In this document: positions 10,922-22,900 of the stretch, piece by piece
Position numbering within the stretch: position 1 is the stretch's first letter
Layout: each line of letters begins with the position of its first letter
NCBI RefSeq assembly: GCF_032854445.1
Contig: NC_088303.1
Location: forward strand, 25,675,501-25,739,500
DNA: 64,000 bases
Source of the DNA: Liolophura sinensis
Taxonomy: Eukaryota; Mollusca; Polyplacophora; Chitonida; Chitonidae
Direction of reading: 5' to 3'
Position numbers and translations under genes: made by a program
Notes under the pieces: model-generated
The model's database searches: none
What the model was told of the DNA's origin: nothing
The model's input: the letters and a program-made list of their open reading frames with translations, nothing else

Positions 10922-13900
10922 CTGAAATAGGAAGAAGTCGATTGGGTTTATCCATTAATGCATGCTGACACCATGGGTGATATTTCCACTCGATCATAAA
11001 TGATAGAATTGTCACAAATTGATATAGACATGAGTTCGTCAGCACACAATGCCACTTGCCGCAAAGTTCAGACCAAGTCTGACTTAACAGTAAGACACCT
11101 TTGCGTTTCTCGGGCTTCTCGTGTGCTTCATAACTCTGTCATAAACATGTGTAACGTGATAGTTAGAAGATATCATAAAGGTAAGTTTAACACGAGAGGA
11201 ACAGGAAATCAGGAATTTTGTAATTTACAGTAATTAACACACATGCAAGACATCAACGATGGAACACCCCCTCTTGTAAGTACGATTTACATGTATCCAG
11301 AACTTGAGCTCAGTAAATGCAGTACTTTTTAAGATACCACTCTTAACATTGTTCTTTTTTACAACAACATTATTCTTTTTTATGGGACACCGATGCTCGG
11401 GGTATGACATAAATTAATCCTGTGCAATGAACAGACGAACTAATAAAAGTGACTACACACATTTGGGGACGTAAAGGAATCCCAAATGTCGTAACCAACA
11501 TGCTACACATAAAAAAAAAATCACCACACAGCACGGTGTGATTATCACACGGTTCTAAACGGAATAATCTCCGCACGGCATGACAAGAAAACTGGAGGCA
11601 CTTCACAGCAGCTGCACGGCACTACGCAGCAGCAGAACGGTGTTGTGTGGATGCTACACCGTTCTGTGTGGCTCAGAACCGCACAGAACTAAGTAGGAGT
11701 CACACGGTACCGTTTTACTGCAATTTTAGTAGAGAGCGATACTTTATCGAGTATGACTGTCACAATGTCGGTGGAGAGCGACACTGTATGGAGTATGACT
11801 GTCACACTGTCGGTGGAGCCCGACATTGTATCGAGTATGACTGTCACACTGTCGGTGGAGAGCGACACTGTATCGTGTATAACTGTCACACTGTCGGTGG
11901 AGAATGGCACTGTATCGAGTATGACTGTCAGACTGTAAGTGGAGAGCGTCACTGCATCGAGTATGGCTGTCACACTGTCGGTGAAGAGCAGCACTGTATC
12001 GAGAGTCACACTGTCGTTGTAAGTCATATTGTATATTATTACATTCTGTTCGATGCGGCAAAAAGTGTGTATATAATTCCTATTTAAGTCGTCAAAGTGC
12101 TCAATACTTACATAGCAGTGGGAATAATCCATAACCTTCTTGCTGAGTAATTTGTTCGTAGCTGAGCTCACTGTAATACATGTTCAAGAAAACAAAATTG
12201 TCCCTGAAAGATAAAAATAAAAACAGCGTCATTAAAAGCAAGGATTCTCTAAATATAAGCCTCGGATATAGTATAGGCCAATGTGGAATAAAGAGCAAAA
12301 GAATCAACAAATATGACAATGGAATTGACCGGACGAGTGATCTTTCTGTGGAAGATTGCAGAGAGATAAAATGAGCTTATTGACAAAGGACCTGAAACGG
12401 TAAGGCGGAAAATCGGCCCCCGGGAGGTACGATAAGAAAGTGCAAATTTCAAAATCACAGCACAGTTTTGTAAATTTCGGAATCAGAAGTATAAAACTTG
12501 GTCGAAGTACTCACAAAAGTCGTAATGCCATAAACGAGACGGTTGCTTAGTAATAACCCTCAAAAAATGCACTCTCGATCAACACCAATTTTCCGTTCAA
12601 ACGAGGCAGTGTGTTTTTAATTTACAGTATGAAGATCAACGTTAACCAGAAAATTATCTTTACTGAAACCTTCATGTGTGTATTTCTACGTGCTGCCAAG
12701 GTTTCGTTATGGTTAACGTTTGTCGTCATATGTGAAACATACATATCGTGATGAGTTTTGTCATATTTTAACAAGTTTAAACTTTGCATTTCTGCCATGG
12801 TCCATCAGGCATCCTCCACGAGTATGTCAGCAGCTCACAGCTACACTCAGTTTCGCTACTACAGGTCCACAGTATCTTGCACTGGGGCCGATTACCCGCC
12901 TTACCATACTGTGTACATACGTTTTTCTTTGACATAACAAAATTTACTGAGAGGAAAATTGGATAACGAAGATTTGTAAAAGTGGGCCTTTAGCAGTGGT
13001 GTATATCCCGCATCTAATTCAGTGACATTACCAAGACTATGTCCAAAGCAGAAGACAAAAAACACACAACGAAGCAGTCAGATCATTGTAACCATAGATT
13101 TCCACAACACTCCACAGGACGGGGAAAATGAAAGAAAATGAAACAATGCAGTCGTGGATTGTAAAGATAAAAAAATCTGTTCAAAGAAGACTAGGTTAAA
13201 GACATTGCTATTATGTCAAGGGGCCTCCGTGGCTCGGTTGGTTAGCGCGCTAGCGCAGCGTAATGACCCACGAGTCTCTCACCAAAGCGGTCCCTGTGAG
13301 TTCAAGTCCAGCCCATGCTGGCTTCCTCTCCGGCAGTACGTGGGGAAGGTCTTCCAGCTATCTGCGGATGGTCGTGGGTTTCCCCCGGGCTGTGCCCCAC
13401 CATAATGCTGGCCGCCGTGGTATAAGTGAAATATTCTTGACTACGGCGTAAAACACAAATCAAATAAATAAAATAAATATTATGTTTTGTTATATATTCG
13501 TACCTCAAGAAATTGGCATCCAGAGTTGTTGTTTTCTTGAAGTCCTCTGCCTCGTCCATTATATCATACAGGGCTTTTAAGAAAATCCGACCCCGATTTT
13601 GTATGATGTCACGAAGGTCGCCAAAGTTCTGCTCACTCTTGAGTCGAAGTTCTTGTAGGAAAAGCAGCCTGTTTTTGTCCTGTAAAAACTCAGTCATGTT
13701 TTTGTATTCATAGTACGGAATAGAATCCTCGTCATCCAAAATGTTTGTCCAAATAAGTCGAAATCCGTCGGAGAGTTCTAGCCAATCGTCGAATATGTTC
13801 TGGCCACGTGACCGGACCTCCTGCAGGAAGACTTTCATAGTGTTGATGCCTGAGTGGATGCCTGATGAGGTCAAAGCCATACTCACCTCCAGTTTGGAGA

Positions 13901-16900
13901 TTGTCTTGTTTGACAAATAATGTTGAGCTTTGTCACAACCATACGACAAATTCTGAAGAATCGTACCCTGGACGTCAGCTAGAGATTCGTTCAAACTCTC
14001 CACACTGCTTTCCATATCACTGAAAACTTTATCGATCCTGGATTTGATTTCCACAAATCTTTCTTGGCGTTTTTGCATCTCTTCTGCAGCCCAGTCGATG
14101 GATTCAAAATATAAATTGGCCTTGTTGTGATAATACGTTTTAGACCATTTATGGTAATACTGAGTCAGATTTCTCACTACAGTGTCATTTAACTGGCCTG
14201 TATGGTAAGTCTCATCAGCTAGGTCTTTGTAAGACAGGATGACGCCCACAAGGGTTTCTAAATCTCTGATTATACGCATCCCATAGTTCCGAGCGTTCCA
14301 GTTACGTCTGAGGGCAAAGTTGAGGAGTGCTTTTGGGACGACGTAATTATTCGTGACACGCGGTTGACTAAACTTATATCTGAAAATTGGTGTGCCGTTC
14401 TGAAAGGAGTCGATGAGCGTGGTTAGGTTTTCAATACCGCGTCGTGCCAGTTCTGCTTGTACCTCTAATTTGTCTCTCAGCTGCAGGTGTATCGCCTTTC
14501 TGAAGTCCGTATTCTCAAGCGAACTGTTTGCCAGAGTGCGGAGGTTCATCTCTATGATGAGTGCAGTGGCCTGAAATCCGTCCGCTACATACCCCAAAGT
14601 CCGTTCCTCCATGGCATCACGGCCGCGAAGGAAATTCTTCTGGAGCATAAAATTTTGATACTTGTAAATATAGAACTTTTTTCCCCAGATGTCATTTATC
14701 TTTTGTTTTTCACTGGATATTTTTTCGGACAGGTATTTCAACTTTTCGGGAATGTCAGTCATCAACAAGTCCTGTACCCTTTGGAATTTTCCCAATACGT
14801 TGTCTACAAGGCGTTTGAAGTTTCTGAATTTGCTTTCTTCATATCTGTGCGTGATCTCTTTGGCAGCCATAAATTTTTCTCCCAGGCTCTCTGAGTTGAT
14901 TTTGACAAGTAGCTTATCGATGACGAAGTTGGAAATTGTAGCATAGGATAGTGTTGGCTGGTACACCATATAGTCGCACGCTACGGGACATTCACATTGA
15001 CGACTCTCTTCAGAGCGAAATTTCCCTGGGAAAAATATTTTAAAAAAAATAAACTAATAAAGCAATAGGAAATAACTGACCGAGCCTTGTTTTGGAAATA
15101 TACACTCATTTACACATCTGGAACAACCATCCCTTATGATAAATCTGACAAGTCGCTACACTTGAAATTATTAAGAATTTCGGTGTGTATGACCCGTTTG
15201 AAGTAAGCAGCCCATCGGCACATAATGGCAGGTTCAAATCAAAGCGTGAACGGAGAAGAGGTGTCGAAGTCTTCGTTGGTCAAATATTGTTCAAAATGAT
15301 TGTTTGTTTATTTGATTTGTGTTTTACGCCGTACTCAAGAATGTTTCACTCACACGACAGTGCACCTGTTCAAAATGAACTTATCAGGCAAAAAACTAAC
15401 TGTGAACGTGGAGAGACTGACTATAAGTACTTTCATGTAGGTGAAACAAGGAGATAAGGTGGAAAAGGACTGGTAGGGTAAGGCGGAGAATCGGCCCCAG
15501 AGAGGTAAGGAAGTACAAATTTCAAAATCCCAGCACAATTCTGTAAATTTCGGAATCAGAAGTATAAAACTTGATCGAAGCACTCATGAAAGCTATAGTG
15601 CCATAAAAGAGATGGTTGCCTGGTAATAACCAAAAATGCTCTATCGATCAAAAACACCAATTTTTCTTTCAGTTCATCAGTATGATGATCAGCGTAAACG
15701 AGAAAAAATATCTATACTGACACCTTCTTGTGTGTGTTTCTACGCCCTGTCAAAGTTTCGCTTTGGTTAACGTTTGTCTTCATATGTAAACCATAAACTT
15801 CATCATGTGATCAGTTTTGTCAAATGTTAGCAAGTTTAAAATCTGTAACTCTGCCCTGGTCTGGTCGCTGCGGAAAACAGGTTGTATATCGGGAGAGAGT
15901 TCGAATCGTTGCGGCTCTCTGCTTTTTTTCTTTGGAAGCCTTCTTGCATTAAATAAATGTTATCATGAACTTGAACGGATAAGCTATGGTATTACGTAGC
16001 ATTTGGCAACTACAGCGACATCATAAGTGAATCATGGTTGAGAGCACACGTGGTCCTCTAGCTATCATTAACATTAACATGTTATGCGTAGCGGAAGTAT
16101 AAGGCTGAAAGTTACATTTGTTATATATATATATTTAATTGACTGGTGCATAACTGCGCGCTCAAGAACTTTTCAGAACGTAACATTTGTTAAGTAACGC
16201 GTTGAAGTCAAATTGATGTATTTATTTGATTCGTGTTTTACGTCGTACTCAAGAATATTTCTCTCAAACGAAGGTGGCCAGCATTATGGTGAAAGGACCC
16301 GGACAAAGGCCTGGGAAAATCCACAACAATCAGAAGGTTTGCTGACAGACCTTCCCATGAATAAATAAATAAATGCGCTAAGAACATAACAGTTACATGA
16401 AGCTAGTCCAGGTGTATCTTTATCTGTTATATCTACATGTATCTGTAAGAATTACTTTTGTAACGCTAACACATTCGCCCTACGAAATAATCTGCTTATA
16501 GACAGGATGATACTTACTCACTGCTGGTAACAAGCAGTCGTATTTCTGCTGTAAAGTACACACCGGTGGATAACCTGGACAAAAACATTATGTAAATAGG
16601 TTAATGCTCGGTTGAAAAAAACATTAATAGTTTGTATGTATGTATGCTTCGGGTTTCAAGTCTCACTTGATGTGACATTCAACATGCCTTCTAGGTGACG
16701 ACCAACTCGTGATATCGGGCCTGTGTGACATTTAACATACTCTCTAAATGAGGGCCAACTCATGATATCGGATGCATGTGACATTCAACACACCCTCCAA
16801 GTAAGGATCAACTCACGATATTGGGTGAATGTGACATTCAACATACTCTCAAAGTGAGAACTAACTCATGATATCGGGTGTATGTGACATTCAACATGCC

Positions 16901-19900
16901 CTCTAAGTGACGACCAACTCATGACATCGGGTGTATGTGACATTCAACATGCCCTCTAAGTGACGACCAACTCATGACATCGGGTGTATGTGACATTCAA
17001 CATGCCCTCTAAGTGACGACCAACTCGTGATATCGGACCTGTGTGACACACATATCGTGAGGATCAACTCACGATATAGGTATATGTGACATTCAACATG
17101 CCCTCTAAGTGATAACCAACTCGTGATATCGGGTGTATGTGACATTTAACACACCCTCCAAGTGAGAATCAACTCATGATATCGGGTGCATGTGACATTC
17201 AACATACCCTCTGAGTGAGGACCAACTCATGATATCGGGTGCATGTGACAATCAACATAGCCTCTAACTGAGGATCAACTCATGATATTGAATGTATATG
17301 ACATTCAACACACCCCCCAAGTGAGGATCAAATCAATTCAACATAGCCTCTGAGTCAGGACCAACCCATGATATCGGATGCATGTAACATTCAACCTTTT
17401 CTCTAAGTTGGATCAACTCATGATATTGGATGCGTGTGACATTCAACCTTTCCTCCAAGTGAGGATCAACTCATGATATCGGGTGCATGTGACATTCAAC
17501 ACACCCTCCAAATGAGGATCAACTCACGATATTTGGTGAATGTGACATTCACCATACCTCTAAGTGAGGATCAACTCATGATATCGGATGCATGTGACAT
17601 TCAACATACCCTCTAAGTGAGGATCAACTCATGACATTGAATGCATGTGACATTTACCACACCCTCTAAGTGAGGATCAACATATGATGTCGGGTGAATG
17701 TGACATTCACCATACCCTCTATGTGAGGATTAAATTATAAAATCAGGTGTGTGTGGCGGACAACTCATTAAGCATGCAAGGGCCAATTTTACCTGCTCCA
17801 AAGGGTGGACTTACCGTTTATCTGAGGCATGTAGATGTCCCGACATCCACACTGCTTTTCCAAGTCCCTCGTTAAACAATCGAGCTTACAGTTCGCGGAC
17901 GAGTAGAAATCAAAATATCGTAACGGCGTTTCTCCACATTCACCATACGGCGGCTCCAGATTCTGAACCTTGATTGGAAGGGGTTAAAAAGCAGTCGCTG
18001 ATTATCAAGGGTCGGAATGTGTCTATGCTTGGAATGTTTTCTCACGCAAAATTTGACCTAAAACTGTAAGCTACCTTATTTAAAAAGAAAAGATAACAAA
18101 TAATATAACCTTAGTTAATTCCAAAGAGGAGTGGAAAGATACATACGTGATCACAGCCATTTTTTCTGACGTTCTTGGTTATGCAACTTTTAATTATGAA
18201 TTCGTGGGAGGCAATGGGTTGCGCCATGTTAGAGGGAAATACAGGAAACACACTGTGGCGTCACTCGTACCACAAGCACATATAGTTTACAAGCAAAACA
18301 GGATTCCGGCGACGTCAGCGGAAACAAGCTCTGAAATAACTCATTCCTGAATGGTTAAAAATGATAATATGGCGGCCTTTCGATTTTGTCGATGTGCACG
18401 TTTCAGCTCACTTTGAGCTCCCATATCTCCGTTATACTAAATTACAAAAAGATATACGCCTTGTAAACTTTATAGATGCATATACACATTTGGTCTGGCG
18501 TTGTCTTTTCTTTTAATATTTGCTACACATTTCGATTTGAAACTAAGTCTTGGCGTGAGATGTAAATTGGAATGAGCTGATTACAGCTTTGCAGTGCTTT
18601 ATTTGGAGAGAGTTATGCCTTCTTTCCGTACAAATTACAGGGCTTTCATGACCTCTTACCTTTTAACGGCCCAGCTGGAAAGCAGATTGTTCTTTCAAAT
18701 TGTAATTCTTCTTGCAGCATTACACAGTTAATCACTCAAGGCCCATAAAAATTAGCAGTGAGATGTTGAAACCATTATTATTCGCAAAACATCTATGAAC
18801 GTTGCAGAATGCTGTCTCTATATCCAGCCAGTGAAACGAATCACTAAAAGGGTTCAATCCAAGAATTATGACAGTGATCGGGACATCGTCTATACTTACA
18901 ACAAGCAGACTGTTGCCCACAAACGAATGGGATCCTGATGGTATGGCGAATCCGAGCTCTCCGACCAGAGGTGTGTCCTGCTTATCATGCATGAAGATCT
19001 TCACCCCTGCAGCTCCGTGTGGACCAGGCATGTATTCGTACTGTTCGATGTTTAACGTCAATTGTAAGCCGTTCTCAGCACCTACCAATCACAGTTTTGT
19101 TCTTAAAATGGCGTCACAGGATATCTCACCCAATGAAAACATTAGGTTTATTTTTATTCGTATTTTATAAACATCGTTTTCGTCCAACAAAGCCCATTTA
19201 CCATGACCATGCCAGTGTAAGTCAGTGTAAGATATTGGAGGGATATTTTATATTTAATAATAAAACTGATTCTCGAGATGACCAACAAGCATTGATCATG
19301 CAGTGAGGTCTCGTGTTCAAATCCAGCTCTCGCTTACTCGGTTGCGGCTATACAACAGAAAGCTCGCCATGTTCCTCGTGTCTCGAGTCTTCCACACATT
19401 ATCATCACAATCGTCATAAAAATTTAATTCTTCACTTCAATGTTATAGCATAAATAATATAAATATTATTACGCGCACACGCCGCCTTCATTGGGGCGGA
19501 AAATGTTTGTTTACTGTGATAAGTTTAAAAAGCGTAATTATCACGTCAACAGACAAAGTGTAGGTAAATGTAGTCCAGTTGGTAGAGACGTCATAAAGTC
19601 GTCACGCATGTTGAACACTATACAGATTTGCTCGTCAAAATCCATACATCATCTCGCTGTTTCAATTCATGGATCCTTCTAGCACCATATTCAGTTCAGT
19701 TTTTGATTTCCTTGAAAATTTCCTCTTAACCCGTTAACTTTCAAGGCTGACACATCTCGGGACATTTAGGGATTATTACCGATTTAGTTTGAAGTTTTCG
19801 TGACATCAGAAGCTCGTCTGTATTGTAGGCTAACCATTTGCTTCGGGAGTTTCTGTGCAATCCAAGTGTGCAATGTATTGGCCTGGGTACATCTGAGATC

Positions 19901-22900
19901 TGTTTTCATTCTTCCCAGCTTAGCTTTCACAAACGCACATCTGTACTCTTCCATTCACTAGCCCGGAATTACTTTTTTAGTACAATGTCCTCAAAATATC
20001 ACAGCTGTACGCCATAAAATATGTTTTCTTTGGTCCTACTTCATGTCACCTAGTTATTCAGGAATGATAATATCGCCATGTTCGATGCGAGTGGGTCGCA
20101 TTCGGCATTGTACGGGAAAAGATAAACTCGACGAATGTTTGGAATGAAACCTAGAAGATTATGTACCATTAAAAGAGCGAATGACAACATGGAAATCTTA
20201 ACAATAAGTTTTACTTTAATAATAATCAAGAATTATGAGCAATTATTATTTCAAAACAAAAAGGATGACCTTAACTTTCGGAGGAGCAACTGCGCCTACC
20301 CCAGCAACGGAGACACGTGTTTCAAAAATTGCGATTTACAAATGCAGAACAAATGAGTTCTAATGGCTGCGTCGCTTATTCTTGTGTTAATTACGACGTA
20401 ATGATCTGTATTATTTCCGCATAATGCATAATTACTTTAAGACCACGTGAAACCTGTTTTCGTCGAGTACAGCTTTGGCACTTTGAGGAGAGCTCAGGCA
20501 TCAAGACCATTTCCAGGTTTGTGACTGCAATGATTCAGAGCGATTCATATGAAATCTAAGCTGGGAACATTGCCAACCGATCCTAGAGCTAGGGCCTGAG
20601 CTGGTGTGCCTTTCGATTGTTCGCTAAGGATAGCTGAACCAGTGGAATTAATCTACACGGATATGTCCACATAGGAATACGTAAGTGGCTACTTCTAGCC
20701 ATGGATGTCAGCTGCGGAAATGTCGACATTCCGTTAGTGTTAATTCCAGTGGCTCTGGTGGCAATAAGCGGTCGGCATGCAATGATCGCAGGGCAATTTA
20801 GAAAGCCTTGTTTGACGTTCACTGGAAACCTTTTGCTTTCTGTTAATATGTTATACACACACCTAGCTCTCACTACGGGTGAAAATCTTGGTGTAACACG
20901 AGGGAAAGTTCGCCAGTTACTTTCTGTTGGCGGGCGTTCAATGATCAACTAAAAAAACTAATTAGTCTACCCGTGGAGTTGAATCTAACAGCCTTCGATC
21001 CTTTTCATTTAACAAGAGGTATATTGATGATCTACTTGCGTTAAATAACCCCCATATTGCTGAAGCGGTGAAGGAAATCCGCCTTCATTGGATTTAAAGG
21101 AGACAACACATAGTCCTGATGGTACATCTTATTTGAATATATCTGTACAAAGACGAACAAGGTCTCCTTTCACGCCGCCTTTACGACAAACGGGATAATT
21201 TCGATTTTGATATTGTAAATTATCTTTATTTGGATAGCAATGTACCTAAGGGTCCTGCTTATGGCTTATACATATCTCACCTTGTAACATTTATCAGATC
21301 TTGCGTAAATTGTGATGACTTTAATCTGCGTCACAAGTTGTTAGTTCAAAAACTAGTTTGTCAAGGATACTCCATCAAACGACTTCATTCTAAGTTTCAT
21401 AGATGGCACTGCTTGCCGAGTGTAACCGCCTATCTTGTAGACAGCTTTTATACAGACCAGCATGTAATGTGCAACATCACAGATGGCGCCTCATGTAGTA
21501 TGAGATCCTTACATATTAACGGGAAAGACCTAATCGTCCGTTACGTTGGTATCACAATATGTTCGGTTAAGGCCTGTAACGCTCGTCATTTTCGAACCGT
21601 ATCTAATACCGCTTAACCCGGGGCTAGGGGCCGTAAAGACAGCCATGCTAATTACATCTGAATGATGCCTTTATGAACAGTTGCAATCAAAGCGCGACTG
21701 AGATTCCTTGTTTAATGTAATTTGACCTGGAACTCATTCATGGACTACGAATTTGAACTTTGATATGGAATTCATGCCTGGAATATCAACTGTCTGCCCG
21801 GCATCATTGAAAACTGATGACCGCTTCTCTCTTGTGTGTTACCGGTTTTATTTCCTATTTGTATATTTTCTTACATACCTTTGTCTTTGGGAGCTAGTGT
21901 TAAACGTTGTTTTGGAAATGGATCTTGCGATTATCGGCTTGGAACGCCCTTTACGGACTACGAATGGTATACGAAAGTCGGACATGACGCTCATATATAT
22001 ATTGCTTATGCTTACGAAGTTGTGCAGATGACTCGTCAACAAACGTATAAATCTGACCTAGATGGATAGGTTAGCAAACCTTTGGTGTTGACTAATTTTA
22101 AAGAGACAGATGTGGTTAGAATGCCAGCAAAAATGACCTAAAGTGACCACTTATCTAGCATACCTAGAGCAGTTTGTTAACATACGTCTGAAGTTGACGT
22201 TAACAGACTGGTTAGCATACCTCTGAAGTTGACGTTAACAGGCTGGTTAGCATAAGTGCGAAGTTGACATTGGGAGAGTATTTAGCATACCTAGAAACAC
22301 TGATTAGCATACAAGCGGAGAAAACCTTGAACAACTGGGTAGCATACAAACGGAGACAACCTTGAACAACTGGTTAGCATACATGTAGAGTTGACATAGG
22401 GAGACTATTTAGCATACCTAGAGACACTGGTTAGCATACAAGCGGAGAAAGCCTTGAACAACTGGTTAGCATACAAGCGGAGAAAACCTTGAACAACTGG
22501 TTAGCATACAAGCGGAGAAAACCTTGAACAACTGGTAAGCATACAAGCGGAGAAAACCTTGAACAACTGGTTAGCATACAAACGGAGATAACCTTGAACA
22601 ACTGGTTAGCATACATGTGGAGTTGACATAGGGAGACTTTTTAGCATACCTAGAAACACTGGTTAGCATAAAAGCGGAGAAAACCTTGAACAACTGGTTA
22701 GCATACAAGCGGAGAAAACCTTGAACAACTGGTTAGCATACAAGCGGAGAAAACCTTGAACAACTGGTTAGCATACAAGCGGAGAAAATCTTGAACAACT
22801 GGTTAGCATACAAGCGGAGAAAACCTTGGGCAACTGGTTAGCATACAAGCGGAGAAAACCTTGAACAACTGGTTAGCATACAAGCGGAGAAAACCTTGAA

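Noticed and set aside
11647-12171. Open frames of 146 and 160 codons in intron 9
   Set aside because: Overlapping frames on both strands caused by the stop-free 42-bp unit.
13302-13499. Extension of the exon 8 reading frame past 13504 as coding
   Set aside because: The frame runs through a consensus donor into a SINE, and the next family motif is found in phase at 12112-12203, so the extension is intron.
18732-19170. Plus-strand frames over exon 5 and similar plus-strand frames over exons 1, 3 and 8
   Set aside because: They are antisense shadows of conserved channel exons.
20589-20952. Overlapping frames of 119 and 83 codons on opposite strands
   Set aside because: Neither has a family motif I recognise or splice support. 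Their position before a retroelement remnant suggests repeat-derived DNA.
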